Shown one piece after another: positions 50,663 to 58,470 of a DNA stretch of 64,000 nt (position 1 is its first letter; every line of letters begins with the position of its first letter). Origin of the DNA: JBBDST01 sp040904765 (lineage in GTDB: Bacteria > Actinomycetota > Nitriliruptoria > Nitriliruptorales > Nitriliruptoraceae); NCBI GenBank assembly GCA_040904765.1, contig JBBDST010000057.1, positions 15,045 through 79,044 on the forward strand. Reading direction: 5' to 3'. The translations under genes were made by a program, and so were the position numbers. A model generated the notes under the pieces. The model was not told the DNA's origin, ran no database searches, and worked only from the letters and a program-made list of their open reading frames with translations.

Positions 50663-51577
50663 GTGGACGAAGTCAACTTCACCAATCGGGTTGCGATTGT
50701 CACCGGCGCCGGTGGCGGTTTAGGCCGGGCGCATGCACTGCTGCTGGCCGAACGTGGCGCTCAAGTTGTGGTGAACGATCTGGGCGGGTCGCGCGACGGT
50801 TCTGGCGCCAGCTCGTCGATGGCTGATGCGGTGGTCGCCGAAATTGTGGCTGCTGGTGGCGAAGCGGTCGCCAACTACGACGGGGTGCACACGTGGCATG
50901 GCGGTGAAGCGATCGTACAAACGGCACTTGACACGTTTGGTCGCCTTGATGTGGTGGTGAATAACGCCGGAATTCTGCGTGACACGTCGTTTACAAACCT
51001 CACTGAAGATGCACTCGATGCGGTGATGAAAGTGCACCTGTATGGGGCGTTTCATGTCACCCATGCGGCCTGGCCGGTGATGCGTGAACAAGGCTACGGT
51101 CGGGTCGTGATGACCACGTCGGGTTCTGGGCTGTACGGCAATTTTGGGCAGGCAAACTATGCGGCCGCAAAACTGGGACTGGTCGGGTTGACCCGCACAC
51201 TTGCTATTGAGGGTGTGAAGTACAACATTGCCGTGAACGCAATCGCGCCAGCTGCGACATCACGGATGACTGAAGACGTGTTTCCTGAAGCACTTTTGGA
51301 CAAGTTTGATCCAGAGTATGTGTCTCCGCTGGTGGCATTGCTCGCCAGCGAAGCCTCAACCGCCAGTGGCAACATCTACACGGTCGGTGGCGGACATTAC
51401 GCCCGGGTGGCGATCCTTGAGGGAGCCGGGGCGACGTTCGATCACGTGCCGACGTTAGAAGAATTGCAGCAGTCATTTGCAGCAGTTGATGACGTGTCGT
51501 CGGCAAGTCTTGAAATCCGCAATGGCGTGTTCGAACAGACCGAGAAGATTGCGCGTGCACTTAAACTGATGCCTTGA
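50663..51577 (+). CDS. Short-chain dehydrogenase, MFE-2/3-hydroxyacyl-CoA dehydrogenase type
   Basis: 304 residues with the SDR pattern: VAIVTGAGGGLGRAHALLLAERGAQVVVNDLGG (NAD-binding), NNAGILRDTSFTNL, the catalytic Ser in TTSGSGLYG and Tyr-x-x-x-Lys in NYAAAKLG. The NDLGG and NNAGILRDTSF wording is typical of peroxisomal multifunctional enzyme type 2 and bacterial homologues acting on 3-hydroxyacyl-CoA, with a C-terminal tail beyond the usual 250 residues. The GTG start has AAAGG upstream. Its stop is directly adjacent to that of the convergent P-loop gene. Confidence 0.87.
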   Translation: MDEVNFTNRVAIVTGAGGGLGRAHALLLAERGAQVVVNDLGGSRDGSGASSSMADAVVAEIVAAGGEAVANYDGVHTWHGGEAIVQTALDTFGRLDVVVNNAGILRDTSFTNLTEDALDAVMKVHLYGAFHVTHAAWPVMREQGYGRVVMTTSGSGLYGNFGQANYAAAKLGLVGLTRTLAIEGVKYNIAVNAIAPAATSRMTEDVFPEALLDKFDPEYVSPLVALLASEASTASGNIYTVGGGHYARVAILEGAGATFDHVPTLEELQQSFAAVDDVSSASLEIRNGVFEQTEKIARALKLMP

Positions 51578-52150
51578 CTAGTGACGTCGGCGAATGTCTG
51601 CCACGGTCGCCATGATCGTTGCGACAAGTTCGCCAGTGGTTGCTTCGCTTGTATCAAGCAGCACATCGCGTGCAGCTACATCTACTCCGGCAGCTTGTTC
51701 GGCTGCCCCGCGGCCTTGCTCACGGCCAGCTTCACGTTCACGGGCAGCCAAAATTTCGGTATCGCACATCAATCCGATCCAGATCGTGACGTCGTCAACG
51801 AACACGGCCGCAAGGTCGTCAGGGCATTGCCGGTCAAGAAACGTGTGTTCAATCACGACGTCAAAGCCGGCAGTGAGCCAGGCGTGAGCTGCACGATGCA
51901 TCGCGGCAGTAAGTTCACGGCCTAACGGGCCGTAGTGGGCACCAACCGCTTCGCTGGGGCTGCGTCTTGGCAACAGCAGTTCACGCCACCGGTCAACTTG
52001 TGAGCCAAATAAGGTGAAGGCCGTGTCGAGTCCGACGGCCAACAGCGGTGCGGCGTAGGTTGTGGCCCACTGGCGTTGCAGCGCTGCGATGGTGGTGCTG
52101 CGCCCGACTTGGGTTGGGCCGTCGATGATCACTGCACACGGGCGATTCAT
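51578..52150 (-). CDS. Chloramphenicol phosphotransferase-like P-loop protein with altered Walker A
   Basis: 190 residues resembling the CPT/AAA kinase-like family: AVIIDGPTQVGRSTTIAALQ at the N-terminus, a GLDTAFTLFGSQVDRWRELLLPRR segment, VVIEHTFLD and a C-terminal TIWIGLMCDTEILAAREREAG where CPT proteins have a CDxxxxxxRE motif. The Walker A lysine of GxxxxGKS is Arg17 (GPTQVGRST), unusual for a working kinase. Residues 140-165 are Ala/Gly-rich. The ATG overlaps the gpsA stop, so it is coupled to gpsA. Function unknown; nothing ties it to drug resistance. Confidence 0.7.
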   Translation of the reverse strand: MNRPCAVIIDGPTQVGRSTTIAALQRQWATTYAAPLLAVGLDTAFTLFGSQVDRWRELLLPRRSPSEAVGAHYGPLGRELTAAMHRAAHAWLTAGFDVVIEHTFLDRQCPDDLAAVFVDDVTIWIGLMCDTEILAAREREAGREQGRGAAEQAAGVDVAARDVLLDTSEATTGELVATIMATVADIRRRH

Positions 52151-53163
52151 CGTGCACCGAGCCCGTAGGTTTCGGGTTTTGCATCGCGTGACAGCAACGC
52201 CCGCACAATGTCGCGTACGTCGGCGCTGTCATGACACACCGCAACGACTCCTTCGGTGATCGGCATATCGACCTGATGGGTGTGAGCTAGCTGCAAGATG
52301 GCTTGGCTTGAACGGACCCCTTCGGCGACCATCTGCATGCTGGCCACAATGTGGTCGATCTGTTCGCCGCGGCCAAGGCGTACCCCGACCTGCCGGTTAC
52401 GTGAATGGTCCGAAGTGCAGGTGGCAAGCAGGTCGCCAACACCGGCAAGACCGGCAAACGTGAGCACGTCACCGCCAAGAGCAACGCCAAGGCGTGTCAT
52501 TTCGGCTAACCCGCGGGTGACGACTGCCGCCATCGTGTTCTCGCCAAAACCAAGGCCGTAGGCGGCGCCGGCAGCGATCGCAATCACGTTTTTGACAGCG
52601 CCGGCAACTTCAACACCGATCACATCCGGGTTGGTATACACCCGAAAGTACGGTGACATGATGCTGCGCTGTACCTGTTCGGCACGGGCAAGATCACTGG
52701 CCGCAGCGACCGTTGCCGCCGGGAGCCGCAAGGCGCATTCGTGTGCCAGGTTTGGTCCGCTTACCACCACGACTCGGGACGGGTCGATAGCCAACGTGTT
52801 GACGATGACCGTGGAACCAAACCGTTGCGACACCGGATCGGCGCCTTTACTTAAACTAACGACAGTGGCGTCTTCTGGCAGCAGAGAACCCCAGGCAGCC
52901 AGTTGTGAATCAAGCCCGATCGAGGGGATTGCAACGACCACGATGTCTGCGCCATCAAGAGCTTCTTCGGGTTTGGCGGTGACAGTGATCGTCTCGGGGA
53001 TGGTGATGCCTGGCAGGTAGGCGCTGTTGATGCGACTCGTCGCGATCGTTGCGGCCCGTTTGGGGTCGCGGGCATACAGCCGCACCGTCGCTCCGGCGTC
53101 GGCTGCGATCAGCGCGAACGTGGTTCCCCACGATCCGGCACCCATCACCGCCACAACACTCAT
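52147..53163 (-). CDS. gpsA: Glycerol-3-phosphate dehydrogenase [NAD(P)+]
   Basis: Makes sn-glycerol 3-phosphate for phospholipids. The 338-residue protein has VVAVMGAGSWGTTFALIAADAG (dinucleotide site), VVSLSKGADP, VVVVSGPNLAHECALRLPAATVAA, the catalytic Lys in GVEVAGAVKNVIAIAAGAAYGLGFGENT, and FAGLAGVGDLLATCTSDHSRNRQVG. ATG with GGGTGAG upstream; a longer N-terminal reading is rejected. Downstream is the CPT-like gene. Confidence 0.96.
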   Translation of the reverse strand: MSVVAVMGAGSWGTTFALIAADAGATVRLYARDPKRAATIATSRINSAYLPGITIPETITVTAKPEEALDGADIVVVAIPSIGLDSQLAAWGSLLPEDATVVSLSKGADPVSQRFGSTVIVNTLAIDPSRVVVVSGPNLAHECALRLPAATVAAASDLARAEQVQRSIMSPYFRVYTNPDVIGVEVAGAVKNVIAIAAGAAYGLGFGENTMAAVVTRGLAEMTRLGVALGGDVLTFAGLAGVGDLLATCTSDHSRNRQVGVRLGRGEQIDHIVASMQMVAEGVRSSQAILQLAHTHQVDMPITEGVVAVCHDSADVRDIVRALLSRDAKPETYGLGAR

Positions 53164-53211
53164 CTTCTCACCCTTTTCCATTACACGAAACCTACCGTGT
53201 GACGGTGCGAC

Positions 53212-53217
53212 TACGCT
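53212..53217 (+). promoter_or_regulatory. Candidate -10 element (TACGCT) for leaderless cofC
   Basis: TACGCT lies six bases before the cofC ATG, and no ribosome binding site is present. This spacing fits transcription starting at the ATG itself. The gpsA-cofC divergent gap is only 60 bases. Confidence 0.45.
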
Positions 53218-53223
53218 GCCGGC

Positions 53224-53916
53224 ATGCCTGATGTGTCGCGTGTTGTGATTCCCCTGCGTTCGTTTGACGCCGGCAAAAGCCGGTTGTCGCCAGTGCTTGA
53301 TGTGTCGGCCCGTCAGGCGCTCATTGAGGCGATGCTGACCGATGTGTTGCATGCGGTGAGTGGCAGTGGGGCCACCGACGTGGTGATTGCTGCCTGCGGC
53401 GATCATGCGGTTTCTTTGGCGCGGACGCTTGGGGTGAGGGTAATCAGCGACGAGACGCCTGGTGGTGGATTGAATGCTGCGTTGACGCGGGTGCTTGCAA
53501 CCGGAAGCTACACCGGTCAGTCGGTGATGATTGTTGCAGCGGATCTGCCGCGCATCACCGCTGATGATCTTGCTGCATTGACGGCCGGGCCAGCATCAGT
53601 GGTGATCGCTCCAACGCACGATGATGGTACGGCGGTGTTGCTGCAACGCCCGCAGGCGCAGATCACGTTGGCGTACGGCGCCAAGTCGGCCCGAGCGCAT
53701 GCTTTAAACGCCACGGCCGCCGGCTGTGATGTCACAAGCGTTCGTCGGGACGGGTTGTTGTATGACCTTGACACGCCAGTGGATCTTGCAACCGCGTTAC
53801 GTGACGTCGATGAGCCGTCGTTAGTGGCTGCCCCGCTTGGCCGCCATACCCAAACGGTCCTTGACACGATGCCACGTGCGGCTATGAACGCGGCTACGCT
53901 GCCGCCTCAAACGTAA
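53224..53916 (+). CDS. cofC: Phosphoenolpyruvate/2-phospho-L-lactate guanylyltransferase (F420 biosynthesis)
   Basis: Known as CofC or FbiD; it makes the phosphonucleotide precursor of coenzyme F420. The 230-residue protein has VVIPLRSFDAGKSRLSPVLDVSARQALIEAML, ISDETPGGGLNAALTRVL and the metal site VMIVAADLPRITADDLAAL, then DGTAVLLQRP and YDLDTPVDLATAL. It lies next to gpsA, as FbiD (Rv2983) does in mycobacteria. Its presence indicates that the host makes F420; other cof/fbi genes are outside the window. Confidence 0.9.
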   Translation: MPDVSRVVIPLRSFDAGKSRLSPVLDVSARQALIEAMLTDVLHAVSGSGATDVVIAACGDHAVSLARTLGVRVISDETPGGGLNAALTRVLATGSYTGQSVMIVAADLPRITADDLAALTAGPASVVIAPTHDDGTAVLLQRPQAQITLAYGAKSARAHALNATAAGCDVTSVRRDGLLYDLDTPVDLATALRDVDEPSLVAAPLGRHTQTVLDTMPRAAMNAATLPPQT

Positions 53917-53934
53917 CGGGTTGAGGAGCTGACG

Positions 53935-54129
53935 ATGCCGCAGGGCACAGTGAAAAGTTTCGATGCGTCCACCCGCAGTGGCACGCTTGTTGACGACACG
54001 CTCGCCGAGTTCAACTACACCGAGTCGGCGTTCATTTCCTCCGGGCTGCGTGAGCTTCGCATCGGCCAGCGCATACGTTTTGAACGTGACGGTGACGCGA
54101 TCAGCCAGTTAAACATCGTCAGTTTGTAA
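53935..54129 (+). CDS. Small cold-shock-like (CSD) protein
   Basis: 64 residues: MPQGTVKSFDASTRSGTLVDDTLAEFNYTESAFISSGLRELRIGQRIRF. The GTVKSFD start, internal TLVDD and GLRELRIGQRIRFE end follow the cold-shock domain layout, but the aromatic RNP1 motif (KGFGFI) is changed to RSGTLV, so single-strand RNA binding is uncertain. ATG with GAGGAG six bases upstream, 18 bases after cofC, so probably cotranscribed. Confidence 0.75.
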   Translation: MPQGTVKSFDASTRSGTLVDDTLAEFNYTESAFISSGLRELRIGQRIRFERDGDAISQLNIVSL

Positions 54130-54159
54130 CCGCCACGTTCGCTCGCTGGTTGTGGCCGG

Positions 54160-54984
54160 TTAGAGGCCAGCCAGCACGGCGATGGTGCGTTCGCGAATCG
54201 CTTCGTCTTCTTCCATGCCGTTTTCGCTCCCCCAGGTGCGCACCTCATCGAGGACGGCGCGTAATACGCCGGTGGCTTCAGGGGCGATCTGAGCATGTTC
54301 CATCAAAGCGGCGCTGGCCAGCCGTGCCGCGCCGTATTCGCCCAGTTCACGTAACAGTGCATCAGGATCTGGCGTGTCACGCCATGCCAGCGCACATGCG
54401 GCGGTAAACACGGGCGTGTCCGGGTTGTCGCCGCTGGCGATTACGGCCAGATGCATCAGTGCTTTGGCTGACAGGCGGTCGCTATCAGCAACCGCATGAA
54501 CCAGCGGTGCGAAGACGTCAAGTTCGGTGTCAGTAACTCGGGGCGCTTTGATGGCAAGACGTTTGGCACGAATCGCAACGGGCGTGTGAACATCAAGATC
54601 ATCGGGCAGATCGCCGTCTGCTAGCCATTCGGCAAGCGAACGGGCCGTCGCCCAGTACTTCTCAAGGTCGGTGACGCTGCCGCGTTGCGCCAACGTGCGA
54701 GACGGGTCAACATCAAATTCGACGTAGCCACCGCCAAGTACTGGCGTGTTGGCGTCAAGGGCTGCCATTGATGCAAACCCGCTCACCCGTTTACCAAACG
54801 CATACTGTCCGCTCGCTGCCGTATCAAAAGGGGTTAACGGTCCGAACCGTTCGGTCAGTTCTGCGCGGGTTTTTAGCCCGTCAGCTTCGATCAGCGGCAG
54901 GTTGGCGTAGCGGGTCAAATGATGCAGACGAATTCGGGCCACGGATTTCTCCACACAGACGGTGACGGTGTCGATCGCAAACAT
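54160..54984 (-). CDS. Protein of unknown function, possible ADP-ribosyltransferase-like N-terminus
   Basis: 274 residues, start at an ATG with AAGG five bases upstream and 19 bases after serB, so likely cotranscribed. The N-terminal RIRLHHLTRYANLPLIEADG and following LKTRAELTERFG recall the His-x-Thr, NLP-I and GL pattern at the start of DarT/DUF4433-type and related ART-fold proteins. A GGGYVEFDVDPSRTL strand follows, then a mostly helical C-terminal half with no motif recognised. No toxin-antitoxin partner (macrodomain) is adjacent, so a toxin role is not claimed. Confidence 0.6.
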   Translation of the reverse strand: MFAIDTVTVCVEKSVARIRLHHLTRYANLPLIEADGLKTRAELTERFGPLTPFDTAASGQYAFGKRVSGFASMAALDANTPVLGGGYVEFDVDPSRTLAQRGSVTDLEKYWATARSLAEWLADGDLPDDLDVHTPVAIRAKRLAIKAPRVTDTELDVFAPLVHAVADSDRLSAKALMHLAVIASGDNPDTPVFTAACALAWRDTPDPDALLRELGEYGAARLASAALMEHAQIAPEATGVLRAVLDEVRTWGSENGMEEDEAIRERTIAVLAGL

Positions 54985-55003
54985 GCCGACCTTAACGCCA
55001 AGT

Positions 55004-56221
55004 TTAGGAGCCGGCAGGGCTGGCCGTGGCATCAGCTGAGTCGGCCGCTTCAACTTCGTCACGGCGGATGCCAAGCACAAACAAAATTGCATCCAGATAC
55101 GGGACACTTACGGCCGTGTCGGCATGTTCACGCACCACCGGTTTGGCGTTAAAAGCAATACCCAGTCCGGCTACAGCCAGCATGTCAAGATCGTTGGCGC
55201 CGTCACCCACGGCAACGGTCTGTTCAAGCGGAATCTGTTCGGCTTCGGCGATGCGACGCAGTACCGCCGCTTTGCCTGCCCGGTCAATGATTTCACCGGA
55301 GAGTTCGCCGGTGATGACGCCGTTGGTGATCGTGAGCGTGTTCGCGTAGGCATGGCTTAAGCCAAGGTCTGCTGCGAGCCGGTCGGTGATTGCCGTGAAC
55401 CCGCCTGAGACCAGCGCGACGGTGAAACCAAGCCGTTTTAAGGTGCGAATGAAAGTGCGGGCACCGGGGGTGTAACGCACGGCTGCGGCGACGGCATCGA
55501 GCGCGTTTTCTGGCAAGCCAGCGAGGAGGGCGACCCGTTCGCGCAGCGACGCCTCAAAATCGAGTTCCCCTTCCATTGCCCGGCGGGTGATCGCTTCAAC
55601 TTCAGCCCGCACTCCGGCATGATCGGCCAACAGTTCAATCACTTCATCTTGAATCAATGTGGAGTCGACATCAAGAATGACCAGCCGTTTGGCCCGACGT
55701 TCAAGTTTTTGCGGTTGCACCGCAATGTCGATCTGCCAGGTACTTGAGACGTCAACGAGCCGTTGACGCAACATCTGGTTGGCGGCATCAGCGACCGTAA
55801 ATTCGTATGCCATCACCGGATAGCAGGCCAACTGAAACACTCGGTCAATGTTGCCGCCACAGTCAGCAATTTCTTGGGTGACCGCAGCTAAAGCGGATGC
55901 GCTTAATGTTTGGGCGATCACGGTCACCACAGAACGTTGCCGTTTGACCGGCCGTTCGGCGATCTCTTCGGCCTCGACACTCATCACCACATCATGACTG
56001 GCGGTCAACTCATCCAGGGCGGCAACGAGCAGGCGTTGGGTGTCGAAAGTGAACGTGTTGTCAACAATCACGTCAAGGGTGAGTCGTCCGCCAACTACCA
56101 GCTGTTCCATGTCACGCAATGAAGCGCCGTTGGCCGCCAATACGTCAAGGACTGCTGCGGTGATCCCGGGACGGTCCCGACCCGAGCAGCGCACACGGAG
56201 TGTTCGAAGTTTTTCTGCCAT
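55004..56221 (-). CDS. serB: Phosphoserine phosphatase with two ACT domains
   Basis: Last step of serine synthesis. The 405-residue protein has two N-terminal ACT domains (LRVRCSGRDRPGITAAVLDVLAANGASL and SVVTVIAQTLSASALAAVTQEIADCG), then the HAD phosphatase: VILDVDSTLIQDEVIELLADHAG (nucleophile Asp), EGELDFEASLRERVALLAGLP, VALVSGGF, and VAVGDGANDLDMLAVAGLGIAFNAKP. This ACT-ACT-HAD layout is the actinobacterial SerB2 type, which is feedback-regulated by serine. The ATG has no ribosome binding site but a TAGGCT hexamer seven bases upstream. Confidence 0.95.
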   Translation of the reverse strand: MAEKLRTLRVRCSGRDRPGITAAVLDVLAANGASLRDMEQLVVGGRLTLDVIVDNTFTFDTQRLLVAALDELTASHDVVMSVEAEEIAERPVKRQRSVVTVIAQTLSASALAAVTQEIADCGGNIDRVFQLACYPVMAYEFTVADAANQMLRQRLVDVSSTWQIDIAVQPQKLERRAKRLVILDVDSTLIQDEVIELLADHAGVRAEVEAITRRAMEGELDFEASLRERVALLAGLPENALDAVAAAVRYTPGARTFIRTLKRLGFTVALVSGGFTAITDRLAADLGLSHAYANTLTITNGVITGELSGEIIDRAGKAAVLRRIAEAEQIPLEQTVAVGDGANDLDMLAVAGLGIAFNAKPVVREHADTAVSVPYLDAILFVLGIRRDEVEAADSADATASPAGS

Positions 56222-56228
56222 AACGCAA

Positions 56229-56234
56229 AGCCTA
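56229..56234 (-). promoter_or_regulatory. Candidate -10 element (TAGGCT) for leaderless serB
   Basis: TAGGCT lies seven bases before the serB ATG, in the 40-base divergent gap with dapC. With the dapC element, it implies two overlapping, back-to-back leaderless promoters. Confidence 0.45.
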
Positions 56235-56249
56235 GCGATCACTGTCATC

Positions 56250-56255
56250 TAGACT
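56250..56255 (+). promoter_or_regulatory. Candidate -10 element (TAGACT) for leaderless dapC
   Basis: TAGACT lies six bases before the dapC ATG, and no ribosome binding site is seen. The serB element is on the other strand about 16 bases away. Confidence 0.45.
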
Positions 56256-56261
56256 TGTGCC

Positions 56262-57446
56262 ATGGTCACAACAAACCCGATTCTTGAGAACATCGGCGGC
56301 AACCCGCTGGCAAAGATGCAAGACCTTGCCGGCCAGTTGCGGCGCGATCCTGCGGTCGTGCACGATTTTGCGATTGGTGACCCTCGGGAAGAAACCCCGC
56401 AGACCATCCGTGATGCCCTTATTGATGCCCTGGATCCGGTGAGCCAGTATCCGACCGTGCGCGGTCAAGCAGCGACCCGCAACGCGATTGCCGGCTGGTT
56501 TGCCCGCAGACATAACGTGACGGTTGCTGCCGACACTCAGGTGCTGCCCACATCAGGCAGCAAAGAAGCCATTTTTCATCTGCCGTTTGCCGTGATTGAC
56601 CCGACAGGACCGAAACGTCACGTGCTGTATGGCGAACCTGGCTATCCGGTGTATGCCTCTGGCACGCGCTTTGCTCACGGCATCCCTGACCCGCTGGCGC
56701 TGACCTGCAACAACGGCTGGCGTTTATCTTTAACGGATCTTGACGAAGAGCGGCTCACGCGTGCCGCCATCGTGTGGGTGAACTATCCGCACAATCCAAC
56801 GGGCGCGATCGTTGACGTTGGCTGGTATCGCGAACAGGTTGCGATCGCCCGCGCATACGATCTGCTGCTTGCCTCTGACGAGTGCTACCAAGAGGTGTAT
56901 TTCGACACTGCCCACCCGTCGGTGCTTGAAGCCTGCGAGGGAGATTTTCGCAACGTTCTGGCGGTCGTGTCGCTGTCGAAACGTTCCGGCATGACCGGCT
57001 ATCGCGCCGGCGCGCTTGCCGGTGACGCCGATGTCATCGAACGGCTCCGACAGCTACGCACCAGTGTCGGTACGGCCTCTCCTGATTTTGTGCAGGCTGC
57101 CGCAGTAGCGGCGTTTAATGACCAAAGCCATGTGGATGAACGTCGGCACGTGTTCGCAGCCAAACGGGCCGCAATGTTGACGTTTCTTGCTGAAGCTGGC
57201 ATCGAGGTGTCTGGCTCGAAGGCGACGTTTTACATTTGGTTTCGTGCGCCAGGTGGTGACGATGAAGCCTATGCGACTGCCCTATTAAACGAACGCATCA
57301 TCGTGTCGCCGGGACGGGCGTTTGGCCCCAACGGTGCCGGCTGGTGTCGGCTCGCGCTCGTGCCAAATCTGGCCGGTATTGCCGCGGCGATTAGCGCCTG
57401 GCGTGACGCGTTGGCTCACGACCGCCTGCCAGTTGACCAATTGTGA
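56262..57446 (+). CDS. dapC: Succinyldiaminopimelate transaminase (class I/II aminotransferase)
   Basis: PLP enzyme of the succinylase route to meso-diaminopimelate and lysine. The 394-residue protein has DFAIGDPREETPQTIRDAL, TSGSKEAIFHL, WVNYPHNPTGAIVDVGWY, ASDECYQEVYF and the PLP lysine in SLSKRSGMTGYRAGALAG, with IVSPGRAFGPNGAGWCRLALVP near the end. Assignment to DapC rests on these motifs and on dapD and dapE just downstream on the same strand. Convergent with DUF368, four bases apart. Confidence 0.9.
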   Translation: MVTTNPILENIGGNPLAKMQDLAGQLRRDPAVVHDFAIGDPREETPQTIRDALIDALDPVSQYPTVRGQAATRNAIAGWFARRHNVTVAADTQVLPTSGSKEAIFHLPFAVIDPTGPKRHVLYGEPGYPVYASGTRFAHGIPDPLALTCNNGWRLSLTDLDEERLTRAAIVWVNYPHNPTGAIVDVGWYREQVAIARAYDLLLASDECYQEVYFDTAHPSVLEACEGDFRNVLAVVSLSKRSGMTGYRAGALAGDADVIERLRQLRTSVGTASPDFVQAAAVAAFNDQSHVDERRHVFAAKRAAMLTFLAEAGIEVSGSKATFYIWFRAPGGDDEAYATALLNERIIVSPGRAFGPNGAGWCRLALVPNLAGIAAAISAWRDALAHDRLPVDQL

Positions 57447-57450
57447 CAGG

Positions 57451-58344
57451 CTAAACGTTGTCTGGTTCCGGCGGGGAAGCGGCGACCCAAACGACGGCAA
57501 CGCCACTTACGACCGCGACAAGCAGTAAGAAGGCCAGCTGTCCGACACTGTCTGGGGCGCGCAGGTCAGAACTGGCAAACGTGTCTGACCATGGCCACAA
57601 CACGCGCACGCTTCCGAGCATGATGGCGATCAGCACCATTCGGACATACCGGTCGTGACGCTCTAAGAGTCGCATCAACAAGTGAACGATGCTTGCAACA
57701 CCAATGAGACATCCGATTGCGAACACGCCAAGCGTTGCAACATCCCGATCGGCGACCGCGCCGACGATCACCGGATAGATGCCAAGCACCACCAGCATGA
57801 ACGACCCGGAGACACCCGGCAGGATCCATGCGCAGATAGCAATAACCCCGGCGAAAAGCACAAACCACAACGATGGCGCTGTCGTGTCACTGCGTGACAC
57901 GCCAAGCACGGCAAATACGACGCCGCCAAGCAGCAACATGCCGGCCAGGTCGGCCCTTGCGATTGAGCCAATCTGGCGGGCAGATGCGACCGCAGCGCCA
58001 AGCACCAAACCAAAAAACACGGCCGACATGAGTTGCGGGGCACTTGTGAGCAGTTGGCGCATCAGTCCTGCCGCGGCAAACACGGTGATAAGCATCGCAG
58101 AAGCAAGAGTCAGCGCAAATGGCAGATCGATGGCACGCCAGGCAGGTTTTATCTGACCACGCACAAGCGCCACCGGTAGCCGCAAGCCGGCGGCGATAAG
58201 TGCCAGCAGTTGCTGATACAGCCCTGCGACATAGGCGACAGTGCCCGCAGAGAAACCCGGCACCAGTTCGGCCAGTCCCATTGCGCTGCCGGTGAGGGCG
58301 ACACGGGTGAGTGTGCGCGGCGTATGAGGGCTGTTGACACCCAT
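57451..58344 (-). CDS. DUF368 membrane protein (PopT-like)
   Basis: 297 residues, about eight or nine hydrophobic helices. The DUF368 signature is seen twice in inverted style: GSAMGLAELVPGFSAGTVAYVAGLYQQLL near the N-terminus and CAWILPGVSGSFMLVVLGIYPVIVGAV in the middle. DUF368 proteins (PopT) recycle undecaprenyl phosphate across the membrane in other bacteria; the same role here is inferred. ATG with GGAG four bases upstream, rather than a far upstream start. It is divergent from dapD and convergent with dapC. Confidence 0.85.
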   Translation of the reverse strand: MGVNSPHTPRTLTRVALTGSAMGLAELVPGFSAGTVAYVAGLYQQLLALIAAGLRLPVALVRGQIKPAWRAIDLPFALTLASAMLITVFAAAGLMRQLLTSAPQLMSAVFFGLVLGAAVASARQIGSIARADLAGMLLLGGVVFAVLGVSRSDTTAPSLWFVLFAGVIAICAWILPGVSGSFMLVVLGIYPVIVGAVADRDVATLGVFAIGCLIGVASIVHLLMRLLERHDRYVRMVLIAIMLGSVRVLWPWSDTFASSDLRAPDSVGQLAFLLLVAVVSGVAVVWVAASPPEPDNV

Positions 58345-58430
58345 AACGCTCCGTCCGTTGGCACCGTGTGCGCAGACGACACGTGTGTACGCTAAAACGC
58401 TAGCGCAGAACATCCAAGAACCCAACGGCC

Positions 58431-58436
58431 TAGGCT
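58431..58436 (+). promoter_or_regulatory. Candidate -10 element (TAGGCT) for dapD
   Basis: TAGGCT about 35 bases before the dapD ATG; the same hexamer precedes serB and smc. Unlike serB, dapD also has a ribosome binding site (AAAGGAG), giving a normal short leader. Confidence 0.4.
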
Positions 58437-58470
58437 GTGCGTACGACCGTGAACGACCAAAAGGAGCGTC

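Noticed and set aside
51578..52150. Chloramphenicol resistance gene
   Set aside because: Only the general CPT fold is recognisable, the Walker A lysine is missing and the gene is coupled to gpsA; no support for a resistance role.
54160..54984. DarTG-type toxin-antitoxin or phage defence module
   Set aside because: No macrodomain antitoxin or other defence gene is adjacent, and the ART resemblance covers only the N-terminus.
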